A stretch of DNA of 64,000 bases from Roseateles oligotrophus (GTDB lineage: Bacteria; Pseudomonadota; Gammaproteobacteria; Burkholderiales; Burkholderiaceae_C): assembly GCF_014204525.1 (NCBI RefSeq), contig NZ_JACHLP010000001.1, positions 806,001 to 870,000 of the forward strand, read 5' to 3'. The position numbers were made by a program, and so were the translations under genes. A model generated the notes under the pieces. That model made no database searches. It was not told the origin of the DNA and saw only the letters and a list, made by a program, of their open reading frames with translations. Of the stretch, positions 9,731-23,030 are shown in pieces. Each line of letters starts with the position of its first letter. The first letter of the stretch is position 1.

Positions 9731-10953
9731 GCAGGGGCCGGGCTCGGCGCCGTCAAAGGCAGTTGGATGAGGAACTGGCTGCCCTGGCCTTCCACGCTGC
9801 GGGCCTGCAAGGCCCCGCCCAGCAGGCCGGTGACCAGGTTGTAGGCAATGCTCAGACCCAGGCCGCTGCCACCCTGACCAAAACGGGTGGTGAAGAAGGG
9901 GTCGAAGACCTTGTCCAGCACCTCCGGCGCCATGCCCAGGCCGTCGTCGGCATAGCAGATCTCCACCTTCTCCATGCCCAGCAGGCGGGCGCTGATCTGG
10001 ATGTGGCCGCCGCTGCGGCCGGCAAAACCGTGCAGCAGGGAGTTGGCCAGCAGCTCGTCGATCACCCGGCTCAGCGAGCCTACGCAGCTGTACAGGCGCA
10101 GGCCCTCGGGCAGGTCCAATTTCAGCTCGACCTTGCGGCTGGCCAGCTCGGCCGCGTGCAGGCCCGCCAGGCCCTGCAGCAGCTCGGCCAGATCGAAGCG
10201 GCTGAGCAGCAGATTGTGGTCGCTGAGCGAGACCTGCTTGAAGCGGGCCACGATCGCTATGGCCCGGCTCAGCGCATGGGACAGGATATTGGTGGCCTCG
10301 ACCTGGTTGTTCAGGAAGAACTCCAGCTCGCTGCGCTTGATACCCTGCTTGGAATGCCATTGCTGCAGCAGCTCGCTGCTGCTCTCACGCAGAATGCTCA
10401 GGGTCAGCTGGCAATTGCCCAGCGGCGTGTTCAGCTCATGCGCCACCGCGCTGACCATGGGCATCAGGGCGGCCAGCTTCTCGTGCTGCAGCAGGCTTTG
10501 CTGGGCCTCGCGCAGCTGCAGCATGGTCTGCTCCAGCGAGCGGTTGCTGCTCTTGAGCTGCTGGCGGCTCTCGTACAGGCGCTTGTAGATGCGCAGGCGG
10601 CTGATCAAGAGATGGTCTTCGATGGGCTTGGCCAGATAGTCCACCGCCCCCAGCTCATAGCCGCGCTGGACAAAGCCTTCTTCCTTGGCGGTGGCGGTCA
10701 GAAAGATCACCGGGATGTCGCGGGTCAGCTCGATGGACTGCAGATGCGCGACCACCTCGAAGCCGTCCATGCCGGGCATATTGACGTCCAGCAGCACCAG
10801 CTGCACCGGCCGCTCCACCACCATCAGCAAGGCCTCTTCGCCGGAGGCGGCCTCGATCAGCTCGAACTCGGGGAAGCGGCGCAGCACGGCCCGCAAGGCC
10901 AGGCGGTTGGCGTCCCGGTCGTCCACGGCCAACACAAGAAATCGATCCGTCAT
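9727..10953 (-). CDS. response regulator-histidine kinase (REC-HisKA-HATPase)
   Basis: This 408-residue soluble protein has an N-terminal receiver domain (DD at 11-12, phospho-acceptor Asp56 in LLDVNMPGMDG, Lys109). A coiled-coil linker follows, then a histidine kinase core: H-box AVAHELNTPL with His172, an N-box-like DELLANSLLHG, DDGLGM, DPFFTT and GGSGLGL. The order receiver-then-kinase means it can take phosphate from an upstream kinase and pass on or modulate its own activity. The ATG overlaps the CheB-CheR stop (ATGA, 10950-10953), so it is translationally coupled as third gene of the operon. No output DNA-binding domain is present. Confidence 0.9.
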   Translation of the reverse strand: MTDRFLVLAVDDRDANRLALRAVLRRFPEFELIEAASGEEALLMVVERPVQLVLLDVNMPGMDGFEVVAHLQSIELTRDIPVIFLTATAKEEGFVQRGYELGAVDYLAKPIEDHLLISRLRIYKRLYESRQQLKSSNRSLEQTMLQLREAQQSLLQHEKLAALMPMVSAVAHELNTPLGNCQLTLSILRESSSELLQQWHSKQGIKRSELEFFLNNQVEATNILSHALSRAIAIVARFKQVSLSDHNLLLSRFDLAELLQGLAGLHAAELASRKVELKLDLPEGLRLYSCVGSLSRVIDELLANSLLHGFAGRSGGHIQISARLLGMEKVEICYADDGLGMAPEVLDKVFDPFFTTRFGQGGSGLGLSIAYNLVTGLLGGALQARSVEGQGSQFLIQLPLTAPSPAPA

Positions 10954-12646
10954 AGCTGCGTCCCGCGCGTGAAGATATGGCTGCCGGGCGCCAACGGGAC
11001 AAAGCCCAGCTCCCGGGCCATCAAACCCATGCCGTCCTGCGGCCCCAGCACCAGCCGGCCCTCGGAATGCAGGGACTGGGCAAAACATTGCAGCACCTGG
11101 CGCTGCAGTTGCGGCTTGAAATAGATCAGCACATTGCGACAAACAATCAGCTGAAACTCGTTGAAGATGCCTTGCTCGGTGAGCGAGTGCAAAAAGAACA
11201 GCAATTGCTGCTGCAGCTGGGGCGCGACGCGCAGCAACCGCCCCTGTGCGCGCAGATAACGCGCCAGCTCCTGCTGGCCGCCGCTGTCCCGGTAATTGGC
11301 CTGGCTCTGCGCCCAGGCCGCCGCCGGGTAGAGGCCGCTGCGGGCGGCCTCCAGCTGGCGGGCATTGAAATCGGTGGCGAACACATGGCTGCGCGCGGCC
11401 AGGCCCGCCTCCTCCAGCAGGACGGCCAGGGAGTAGGCCTCCTCGCCCGAGGAGCAGCCGGCGCACCAGACCTTGAGCAGCGGAAAGCTCTGCAAAAAGG
11501 GCAGCACCTGCTCGCGCAATTCGCGCAGCTGCTCGGGGTGGCGGAAGAAGCTGCTCACGCCCACCGGCAGCTCGGCATGGAAGCGCTGCAACAGGGCCGC
11601 GTCACCCAGCAGGGCGCGCTGGAAATCGACAAAGGTCTTCAGCCCCAGCTGCCCCATCAGATGGGCGATGCGCCGGCGCAGGCTGTCGGTCTGGTAGCTG
11701 CGGTAGTCCTGGCCGCCGAGCGCGTACAAGGCCTCCAGAAACAGGTTCAACAAAGGCCCTTCGGGCACGCCCTGGCCCTGCGCCTCGCCCGACGCCACGG
11801 CCGCCGCGGCCAGGCTTTGCAGGGCCGGCAGGGGCAGGACCAGATCGAAGCTCTGCGCCGCGCGCGCCGCATCGGGCAGGATGCGGGCCGGCGCGCATTC
11901 CTCGCCCTCCTCCACCAGCACCCAGCCGCCAGCGCGCCGGATGGCCTCGCAGCCCCGCACCCCGTCGCTGCCATAGCCGCAGAGCAAGATGCCCAGCAGA
12001 CCCTCGCCAAACTCCAGCGCCAGGCTTTCGAACAACAGGTCCAGCGACGGCCGGGCGTGCTTGACCGGCGCATCGCGGGTCAGATAGACCAGGCCATGGG
12101 CCACCTTCATATGGTGACCAGGCGGCGCCACATAAATGGTGCCGGGACGCAGCTCACACAGATGCTGCGGCATCAGCACCGTGTAGTCGCTGCGCGCCTT
12201 GAGCAGGCGATCGAGCAGATTGGGCTGGTTCTCCAGCACATGCTGGACGACGAAGACCACCGTCTGCGACAGGGGCAAGGCCTCGGCGATGGCCAGCATC
12301 TTGTCCAGGCTCTGCGCCGAGCCGCCCAGCACCAGGGCGCGGCAGGGTGCGCCGGCCTTGCTGCTGGGGCTGGCGACCGCCACCCGCACCGGCAAACCCA
12401 GGCGTATCAAGGCCTGGGCCAGCAAGGGCTTGTAGACCCACAGCACCAGGCCCTGGCCATGGTCCAGGCGCGCGCACAGGGCCAGCAGCAATTCGGCGGG
12501 CAGGGACTCGGCGTCGTAGATGCGCAGCTCCAGGGCCTGCGGGCTGCTGCTCAGCAGGTTCAGCAGCTCCAGCAGATCGTCGCCGGCCAGCTCCTGGCCC
12601 AGCACGGCGATCTGGCGGCCCTCGCCCACGGTCTGCGCATGGACGC

Positions 12647-12650
<4 letters not shown>
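10950..12650 (-). CDS. CheB-CheR fusion (methylesterase-methyltransferase)
   Basis: This 566-residue protein joins a CheB methylesterase domain (about 103-275) to a CheR methyltransferase domain (about 290-560). The CheB triad candidates are Ser111 (LGGSAQS), His137 (VVQHVL) and Asp229 (CGYGSDG). CheR shows WCAGCSSGEEAYSLA for S-adenosylmethionine binding and VCRNVLIYF. No receiver domain precedes CheB and no PAS domain follows CheR, unlike many CheBR fusions. The first 90 residues form an unassigned alpha/beta segment (LELRIYD, GLVLWVYKP). The start ATG overlaps the upstream kinase stop (ATGA) and the stop overlaps the downstream ATG. Its methylation target is not in this operon. Confidence 0.9.
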
Positions 12651-16393
<3,743 letters not shown>

Positions 16394-16494
16394 GAAACCA
16401 GCCTCTTTCGTCACGGACGGAAACAGTTTTCCATAGGCCGCGTAACTACACCGTTGGATCAACGGTTTTTTTCAACCCTTTTCGGGCACGGCGC

Positions 16495-17679
16495 TCACCG
16501 GCAGACCCGATTACGCCCGCCTTTCTTGGCCCGGTAGACGGCCGCGTCGGCCCGCCGGACCAAGGCCTCGAAGTCCTCGCCCTCCGCCAGGCTGGCCAGG
16601 CCGATGGAGACGGTGATGCGGATGTCTTCCCCTTCAAACTTGAGGGGCAGCATGCCGACGGCGGCGCGGATGCGCTCGGCCACCCGGGGCAGGTGCTCGC
16701 CCTCGCCGCCAAACACCAGGCAGAGAAATTCCTCGCCGCCCCAGCGCGCCAGCAGGTCGGCGGCGCGCAGTTGCTCCTTGATGCGCGCCACCAGGGTCAG
16801 CAAGGCCTGGTCGCCGGCGGCATGGCCGTAACGGTCGTTGATCGCCTTGAAATGATCAACGTCAATCATCAGCGCGCCCAGAAAGACGTCCTCGCTGCGC
16901 CGCCGCTCCTGCAGTTGCTGAAAGCGCTGGCGCAGGGCGCGCCGGTTCAGGCAATGCGTCAGCGGGTCCTGGGCGGCCTGCTCCTCGATCAGCCGGTAGG
17001 CCTGGGTCAAATCCCGGTTCTTGCCGATCAACTCCTCGGTCAGGGCCTGCATGGCAAAACGGGCCTTGATCTCGCGCCGTATCGCCCGATTGGCTCCGAG
17101 GCCATACAGCAGCACGACCAGATAGCTGAACAAGGCCGCCGTGATCACCAGGCCGGCATGGAGTTGGGCCTGCCAGAAGCCGGACAGGGCGACAGGCAGC
17201 AGCAGACCCAGATTGAAGCCGGCCAGGGCCGGCAGATACAGGCAGAGGTTGTGGATGGAAAAGGCCCCGACCACCACCAGCACAAAGACATTGAGCACAT
17301 AGGGCAGGATCTCGCCCGGCAAGGCCAGGGCCAGGGCCGAAACGCCCCAGCAGCTGCCGAGCAGCAGCAGGCCCAGGCTTTGCAGGCGCAGATAGCGCCG
17401 CTTGCGTTCGGGGTGACGCAGCACCGAGCGCCCCCACCAGGCGACAAGGGAGTTGCCAACTTCCAGCAGCAGCATCAGGCCCAGCCAGCCCCAGACCTGG
17501 GTTCGAGGCAGCAGGCCCAGGGCCAGATAGGCTTGCAAGCCATAGCCCAGCACCGAGCTGAAGTTGGACAGCAGCACCCGGTCGGCCAACCGACGGGTCA
17601 GCTCCAGCAGCAAGGGGTCGAGAGCAGGTCCCGCCGCCGAGGCCTTGTTGATCCGCCCATGCCCTGCAGTGCTGCTCAC
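16495..17679 (-). CDS. membrane diguanylate cyclase (GGDEF domain)
   Basis: The protein has 394 residues. I chose GTG 17679 because AAGGGAG sits 6 nt upstream; the TTG at 17700 has no Shine-Dalgarno sequence. The N-terminal half carries about six hydrophobic segments (residues 40-195), then a short helix and a C-terminal GGDEF domain. The active-site loop is GGEEF (314-318), competent for c-di-GMP synthesis. An allosteric inhibitory RxxD (RAAD, 305-308) lies five residues before it, so product inhibition is expected. Substrate-site residues around MIDVDHFKAINDRYGH are intact. It is transcribed toward the hybrid kinase operon, with about 100 bp between. Confidence 0.92.
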   Translation of the reverse strand: MSSTAGHGRINKASAAGPALDPLLLELTRRLADRVLLSNFSSVLGYGLQAYLALGLLPRTQVWGWLGLMLLLEVGNSLVAWWGRSVLRHPERKRRYLRLQSLGLLLLGSCWGVSALALALPGEILPYVLNVFVLVVVGAFSIHNLCLYLPALAGFNLGLLLPVALSGFWQAQLHAGLVITAALFSYLVVLLYGLGANRAIRREIKARFAMQALTEELIGKNRDLTQAYRLIEEQAAQDPLTHCLNRRALRQRFQQLQERRRSEDVFLGALMIDVDHFKAINDRYGHAAGDQALLTLVARIKEQLRAADLLARWGGEEFLCLVFGGEGEHLPRVAERIRAAVGMLPLKFEGEDIRITVSIGLASLAEGEDFEALVRRADAAVYRAKKGGRNRVCR

Positions 17680-17770
17680 GCAATGCTCCCTTGCCGACAA
17701 GCCCGGTCGCGACCGACATCGCTAACGCCCAGCATAGCCGGATTCAGCGCCACCCCAAAGCCAGCCAGAT

Positions 17771-19783
17771 TCAGGGTTGCAGGGTGTAGCGGGTGAAGTA
17801 GCGCCGACCCGCCGAGTCCTGTGCGCCCAGCCAGAGTTCGTAGCGGGTCGGCAGGTAAGCGTCGGGCACGCTGATGCCGGCCAGGTTCAGGCCGCTGGCC
17901 GGCGGCAGCGGCGGTGTGCCGTCCTGGATCAAGGGGGCTTTGCTGGCATCTTCGGCGACGCTGAGCACGGTGCGGATGCTGATCAAGCGCATATCCGGGT
18001 TGGCGGCCGCCCACGTGGCCCAGCTCAGCGCCGTGCCAACCAGGACCTGTCCAGCGCGCAAGGGCTGGCCGGCACTGACGCCGTCCAGCACCGGGAAGCG
18101 CGCCTGGGGCAGTTCGGCCGGCACATCGGCGGGCAGATAGACCGGGCGCGATTCGGCCGCCCCGGCCAGGCTGTAATTGGCGATGTATTTGGCATTGCGC
18201 ACCGTGTCGGCGCTGCCCAGCCAGCCCACGCTGGACTGTTGCAAGACGGTGTCGGCCAGGCCGCCGGTGGGGATCAGGCTGCTGCTGCCCGGCGTGCCGG
18301 AGATGCACAGCTGGGCCTGGCCGCAGTAGCCCAAGGGAATGCTGAAGCCGCCCGGGGTCTGCACGGTGGCCGTGTCCAGCAGCTTGGCGGCACTGCTGCC
18401 GTCCTGGGCCTGGATCAGCAGCTGGATGCCCAGGGCCGGATTCGGCGCGAGCGCGCTGCTCGGCGTGCCATCGGCAGACAAGGCCTGGAAGGCCAGGGGA
18501 TAGACGGCCAGCTCCAGTTTCTTGCCATTGCCGATCAGATTCCAGACGCTGCCGGTGGTCGAGGTTTTGTTATAGCTGATGGCGTCGCTAAAAACGTCGA
18601 CCACGCTGCCGCTGGAGTCGCTGATGGGGGCGGACACCAGCACCCGCTTGCACAGGCCGCCGGTGACCACCTCGTCGGCACAGCCGGTCAGCATCCAGCG
18701 GCCGAACTGGCGGTTCTTGCTGGCGTAGTCCGCCAGCCGGGCGCCCACGCCGGCCTTCAGCCGGCCGTTGTGCTGCTCGTAACCGGCCAGCAGGGGTGAG
18801 GCCGCGATGGTGCTGGCATTGGCGCCCTGGGCGATCAGCTTGTTGAGCGCGGCCGAGAGATCGTCCAGCGCGCCCAGATTGGCCAGCGTCGCCGTCGGGC
18901 TGGTGGTGGCCTTGAGCGTGGAGACGATGGCGTTGGCGGGCGTGGAGGCCGTGGTCTTGAGCAGCTCGGCCTGGGCCGTGGCCAGCTCCACCACCACCTC
19001 GGCGGCCACGCCGGGCTGCAGCTTGTTGCTGAGCTGCAGCTGCTGCACGCCCTTGCTGCTCTTGGCCACATTGACGCGCAGGCTTTCCAGCAGCAGGTCC
19101 TGGGCGCTCTTGTTGGCGGCAAAGCCGGGGTCGGCCAGCAGATCGAGCGCGGCGGTGTTGGCGAATTTGAGATCGCTCAGCTGGGTCTTGACCAGGGTTT
19201 TGACAAAACCCGCCGCCCCGCTGGCGGCCATGGCCACCGCGGCGACCGCGGCGGCGTTCTGGGTCGGCGCGGCGAACACGGCTTGCGGATCGCTGCCCAG
19301 CGACAGCGCCACGATGGCATTGCTGAGCGGGGTGATATGGGCCACCATGGCCGGCGCCGTGGCGCTCAGCAGCGGCACGGCCGAGTGCAGGACCTGCGGG
19401 CTGCCGGCGGCGTCCAGGCCGCGCAGCTGCAGCAGCAGGGGCGCGCTGAGGCTTTTGCTGCTGAGCGTGATCTTGTAGGAGCCATCGGCGGCCGAGCTGC
19501 TGCCCGAGCCCACGGTCGCGCCCTTGCCGTCCAGCACCAGGATGCGCGCATTGGTCAGCGGCGTGCCCACGGCGGCCACGCCGCTGACGCTGGGGTCCAC
19601 GCTGAAGACGGTGGGGCCGCTGGCCGAGCCGGGCTCGCTGCTGCCGCCATCGCTGCTATTGCCGCCACCGCTGCCGCAGGCCGCCAGGCCCAGCAAGAGG
19701 GCTGCGGCACCGGCCAGGCCGGCGCCCCGCAGGCGGATGGAGGCTTGGGCGGGGATGGAGGTGTGTAGGGGTGGGCGCGGCAT
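17771..19783 (-). CDS. large lipoprotein of unknown function
   Basis: About 670 residues, with a lipoprotein signal (LGLAACGSGGG) followed by a low-complexity Gly/Ser tether. The next segment (SGVAAVGTPLTNARILVLD...GSYKITL) resembles carboxypeptidase-regulatory-like or Ig-like beta modules common in surface lipoproteins. The remainder is Ala/Leu/Ser-rich, with KRVLVSAPISDSSG and CGQAQLCISG patches I cannot assign. It ends with a LPTRYELWLGAQDSAG stretch. The start is uncertain: ATG 19783 is preferred over TTG 19795, and neither has a clear ribosome-binding site. A GAAAGCC/GGCTTTC hairpin at 19810-19827 lies just upstream of the start. Confidence 0.75.
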   Translation of the reverse strand: MPRPPLHTSIPAQASIRLRGAGLAGAAALLLGLAACGSGGGNSSDGGSSEPGSASGPTVFSVDPSVSGVAAVGTPLTNARILVLDGKGATVGSGSSSAADGSYKITLSSKSLSAPLLLQLRGLDAAGSPQVLHSAVPLLSATAPAMVAHITPLSNAIVALSLGSDPQAVFAAPTQNAAAVAAVAMAASGAAGFVKTLVKTQLSDLKFANTAALDLLADPGFAANKSAQDLLLESLRVNVAKSSKGVQQLQLSNKLQPGVAAEVVVELATAQAELLKTTASTPANAIVSTLKATTSPTATLANLGALDDLSAALNKLIAQGANASTIAASPLLAGYEQHNGRLKAGVGARLADYASKNRQFGRWMLTGCADEVVTGGLCKRVLVSAPISDSSGSVVDVFSDAISYNKTSTTGSVWNLIGNGKKLELAVYPLAFQALSADGTPSSALAPNPALGIQLLIQAQDGSSAAKLLDTATVQTPGGFSIPLGYCGQAQLCISGTPGSSSLIPTGGLADTVLQQSSVGWLGSADTVRNAKYIANYSLAGAAESRPVYLPADVPAELPQARFPVLDGVSAGQPLRAGQVLVGTALSWATWAAANPDMRLISIRTVLSVAEDASKAPLIQDGTPPLPPASGLNLAGISVPDAYLPTRYELWLGAQDSAGRRYFTRYTLQP

Positions 19784-19919
19784 GGTGTTGATCAAGGCGA
19801 GTACGGACGGAAAGCCCCAAGGCTTTCGGATCGCTTGATCTTGCCTGCGGCGAGCCGGGCGAGGTCGCCGGAGATGCTGGCCGATTCAGGGCCTTGTTCT
19901 GCGCTTGCGCGCCGCCGCC

Positions 19920-21497
19920 CTACTTGCCGATGTGGACCCAGGACAGCTCGAACCAGTTGTCCGCACGGTGCACCACGCTGATATTGCTGCGTACGGCCCA
20001 GGGAATCATCTGGCGGTGCAGGGGCAGCACATGGAACTGCTCCTTGTACTCGCTCAGCGCGGCCTTGATCATTTGCTCGCGCCGCTTGGGGTCGGGCTCG
20101 ACGCTGGACTGGGCCGCCAGTGCATCGAATTTATCGTTGCGCACCCCGCCGTAGTTGTAGGCGCCGACGCCGCGTTCACCACGATTGCGGTAGACCGGGG
20201 TCAGGATGGACTCGGCATCGGTGATGGCGCCGCCCCAGCCGTAGAGAAAGAGGCTGCTGTCCAGCTTCTCCAGCTTGGGAAAGAAGGTGACGCGCGGCAT
20301 GGCCGAGACCCGCACCTTGATCTTGAGCTGGGCCCACATGGCGGCCAGGGCCTGGCAGATTTCCTCGTCGTTGACATAGCGGTTATTGGGGCAGTCCAGC
20401 GTGACCTCGAAGCCGTTGGCATAGCCCGCCTCGGCCATCAGCTTGCGGGCCGCCGCGATGTCGAAGGGATAACGCGCATCCAGTGCGGCATCGAAGAAGG
20501 ACGCGGTGGCCGAGGGCGTCAGCCCGCCGGTCGGGACGCTCAGGCCATTCATCAGCTTGAGGCGCATGGCCTCCACATCGACGGCCTGGTAGAGCGCGCG
20601 GCGCACGCGGATGTCTTTGAAGGGGTTTTTATCGCCCGGCGCCTGGCCATGCAGCAGCTTGTCGCGCGCCTGGTCCATGCCGATGAAGATCAGGCGGTTC
20701 TCCGGCCCCTCGACGATCTTCACGCCGCTGCTATTGCGCAGGCGCGGCACGTCGCGCGGCGCCGGGTCGAGCACGAAGTCGATCTCACCCGAGACCAGGG
20801 CCGCCAGCCGGGTGGCGTCGTTGGCAATGGGGCTGAACACCACCTCCTGCACATTGCCCTCGAACCTGCCCCACCAGCCCGGAAAGCGCTTGAACTGGGT
20901 CTTGATGCCGGGCTGGCGTGCGACCAGGCGGAAGGGCCCGGTGCCGTTGGCGTTCAGGCTGGTGTGAGCCTCTTCCTTGTTCTTGAAGTCCAGGGGGCGG
21001 ACGACCTTGTGCGCCTCGGCCCAGGGCTTGCTCATCATCCACAGCAGGTCGATGTGCTGCAGAAATATGGGGTTATAGCTGCTGAGCTGGAACTCCACCG
21101 TCAGCTCGTCCACCTTGCGCGGCTGGCCCACGGCGTTGGCGTAGACGGCAAACTGCGAGCTGGCCTCCTTGGCGCGCTGCACCGAGAACACCACATCGTC
21201 GGCCGTGAAGCTCTGGCCCTCGTGGAATTTGACGCCGGGCCGCAGCTTGAAGCGCCACAGCAGGGGCGCGACCTGGCTCCACTCGCTGGCCAGGCCGGAC
21301 ACGATATTGAGCTGGCGATCGCGGCTGGTCAGGCGCTCGTAGACCTGGCCGTTGACCATATTGGTCATGCTCTCGTTCTGTGAGTGGGGATCCATGGTTT
21401 GGGGATCGCCCTGGCTGGCCCAGCGCAGGGTCTGGGCCTGCACCAGGGCGCCGCCGCAGGCAGCGAAAACGATGGCCGACAGAAGCACTCGACGCAT
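19920..21497 (-). CDS. ABC transporter substrate-binding protein, family 5 (peptide type)
   Basis: The protein has 525 residues, with a Sec signal (LLSAIVFAACGGALVQA) and the family-5 solute-binding fold typical of dipeptide/oligopeptide/nickel systems. Evidence is LRWASQGDPQTMDPHS near the mature start, YERLTSRD, FHEGQSFTADDVVFS, and the late EANGFEVTLDCPN-like region. ATG 21497 has GAGGGG 7 nt upstream; the in-frame ATG at 21521 has none. No permease or ATPase genes are adjacent, so it is an orphan binding protein here, or it uses a transporter encoded elsewhere. Ligand identity is not readable. Confidence 0.88.
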   Translation of the reverse strand: MRRVLLSAIVFAACGGALVQAQTLRWASQGDPQTMDPHSQNESMTNMVNGQVYERLTSRDRQLNIVSGLASEWSQVAPLLWRFKLRPGVKFHEGQSFTADDVVFSVQRAKEASSQFAVYANAVGQPRKVDELTVEFQLSSYNPIFLQHIDLLWMMSKPWAEAHKVVRPLDFKNKEEAHTSLNANGTGPFRLVARQPGIKTQFKRFPGWWGRFEGNVQEVVFSPIANDATRLAALVSGEIDFVLDPAPRDVPRLRNSSGVKIVEGPENRLIFIGMDQARDKLLHGQAPGDKNPFKDIRVRRALYQAVDVEAMRLKLMNGLSVPTGGLTPSATASFFDAALDARYPFDIAAARKLMAEAGYANGFEVTLDCPNNRYVNDEEICQALAAMWAQLKIKVRVSAMPRVTFFPKLEKLDSSLFLYGWGGAITDAESILTPVYRNRGERGVGAYNYGGVRNDKFDALAAQSSVEPDPKRREQMIKAALSEYKEQFHVLPLHRQMIPWAVRSNISVVHRADNWFELSWVHIGK

Positions 21498-21582
21498 GGG
21501 CAGGCCCCTCAGGAATGGCATTGCCGCGAGTGTAGAGAGCCCGCGCGGCAATACCCGTGGGGGCAACCCTAGCAAGCAAGCC

Positions 21583-22842
21583 TTACTGCGGTGCGCGCCA
21601 GATATCGTCCAGATGGGTAAAGCCCCATTCCTGCGGCGATTCGCGCCCGACCACCTTGTCTTGCACCGCGGGACTGGCGAGATCCAGCAGCTGCACCGGC
21701 ACCGGCAGCTTGGAGCGGGTGGAATAGAACACCCGCACCACCGGCGCCGCCAGCGCAAGCGGATTGAGATCCACCACCACGCCCAGGCGGCCGGACTCCA
21801 GCCGCACCAGGCTGCCCACCGGATAGATGCCCACGCAGCGCACAAAGGCCTTGAAGACCTGCGGATCGAACTGCCCCGTCCACTGCGCCATGCGCTGGAT
21901 GGAGCCGGCCGGGTCCCAGGCACTCTTGTAAGGCCGGGTCGAGGTGATGGCGTCGTAGACATCGCAGACCGCGCCCATGCGGGCCAGCAGCGAGATCTGC
22001 TCGCCCATCAGTTTTTTCGGATAGCCGGTGCCGTCCATCTTCTCGTGGTGGTGCAGGCAGACGTCCAGGGCCGAGGCCGGCACGGCACCGCCCTCCTTGA
22101 GCATCTGGTAGCCGCGCACCGGATGGGAGCGGATGACGTTGAACTCGGCCTCGGTCAGGGCGCCGGGCTTGTTGAGCACGTCCAGCGGCATCATCATCTT
22201 GCCGATATCGTGCAGCAGGCCGGCCAGGCCGGCTTCGCGCACCTGGCCCTCATCCATGCCCAGTTGCTTGGCCAGGGACACCATCAGGGCGCAGACCGCC
22301 ACCGAGTGCATATAGGTGTAATCGTCCTTGGTCTTGAGCCGGGCCAGGCTGATCAGGGCGGAGGGATTGCGGGCCACCGAATCGGCCACCTCCTCCACCA
22401 CCGGCAGGCATTGCTCGGTATCGACCGCCTTGCCCAGCCGGGCCTCGCCAAACAAGGACATCACCGCCTGCTTGGAGCGGTTGATCACCTTGCCGGCCCG
22501 CTCCATCTCGGCACCCAGGCTGAGCTTCTCGGCCACCACCGGCGGCGGGGGGGGAGGCGTCTGCACCGTCTCGACGACCGGGGCGCTGGGCTCGGGCACG
22601 GCCAGGGCCGCCTGCACCTGGGCCTGGGCCGTGGCCTCGTGTTTCGGGCACGCCTGAACGTCGTCGCCCCGGCTGATATCGATCCAGACCATGGGCACAC
22701 CGCTGGTCAGCAGGGCTTCCAGATCGGCCTGATCCTTCAGGATGAACTTGGTCTTCCAGAAAGGATGCGAGAGCCAGGAGCCCTCCAGGGACTGGAGGTA
22801 CATGCCCAACTGAACCTGCTGTGTGGGAATCTTCTTGAGCAT
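21583..22842 (-). CDS. HD-GYP domain c-di-GMP phosphodiesterase
   Basis: The protein has 419 residues. It has an N-terminal DUF3391-like region (about 1-125, including a Pro-rich stretch near 95-102) and a C-terminal HD-GYP domain. The HD pair is at 211-212 (HDIGK) and HHHEKMDGTGYP is at 264-275, so both metal-site and GYP signatures are intact. A C-terminal beta-rich extension (GSLVRLESGRLGVVVDLN) follows. The expected role is hydrolysis of c-di-GMP. ATG 22842 is preferred to the TTG at 22854. A leftward AT-rich stretch around 22905-22920 may carry its promoter. Confidence 0.92.
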   Translation of the reverse strand: MLKKIPTQQVQLGMYLQSLEGSWLSHPFWKTKFILKDQADLEALLTSGVPMVWIDISRGDDVQACPKHEATAQAQVQAALAVPEPSAPVVETVQTPPPPPPVVAEKLSLGAEMERAGKVINRSKQAVMSLFGEARLGKAVDTEQCLPVVEEVADSVARNPSALISLARLKTKDDYTYMHSVAVCALMVSLAKQLGMDEGQVREAGLAGLLHDIGKMMMPLDVLNKPGALTEAEFNVIRSHPVRGYQMLKEGGAVPASALDVCLHHHEKMDGTGYPKKLMGEQISLLARMGAVCDVYDAITSTRPYKSAWDPAGSIQRMAQWTGQFDPQVFKAFVRCVGIYPVGSLVRLESGRLGVVVDLNPLALAAPVVRVFYSTRSKLPVPVQLLDLASPAVQDKVVGRESPQEWGFTHLDDIWRAPQ

Positions 22843-22921
22843 CGCTGGGCGCAACCGACGAAAGAATCAGGAACACCCAGTATCACGCGGCCCGAGCGGA
22901 TACTCATTTTTAAATAACCAT

Positions 22922-22990
22922 GAAAAAACCGCCTTTCTGCGACCTTTTGCAGGCTTTTTCCTGCAATCAATCCAGAGCCAAGGCGGCTTC
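22922..22990 (-). terminator. nested-hairpin terminator after cytochrome c gene
   Basis: On the minus strand a 7-bp stem (CCGCCTT/AAGGCGG; 22980-22986 with 22929-22935) is followed by six Ts, as in an intrinsic terminator. It encloses a second 7-bp hairpin (TTGCAGG/CCTGCAA, 22947-22966). It sits downstream of the cytochrome c stop and before the HD-GYP gene, so it probably separates the two units. The large loop is unusual. Confidence 0.55.
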
Positions 22991-23030
22991 TCAAAACCGG
23001 AGCCTTGCCGCCCCGGCCTAAATGAATAAT

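Noticed and set aside
16446-16494. Small gene between the hybrid kinase and the diguanylate cyclase
   Set aside because: The gap is short, and the frames that cross it overlap supported genes without their own start signals.
19810-19827. Terminator between the ABC binding-protein gene and the lipoprotein gene
   Set aside because: The 7-bp GAAAGCC/GGCTTTC hairpin has no following T-run on either strand, so it is only mentioned as a possible leader structure.
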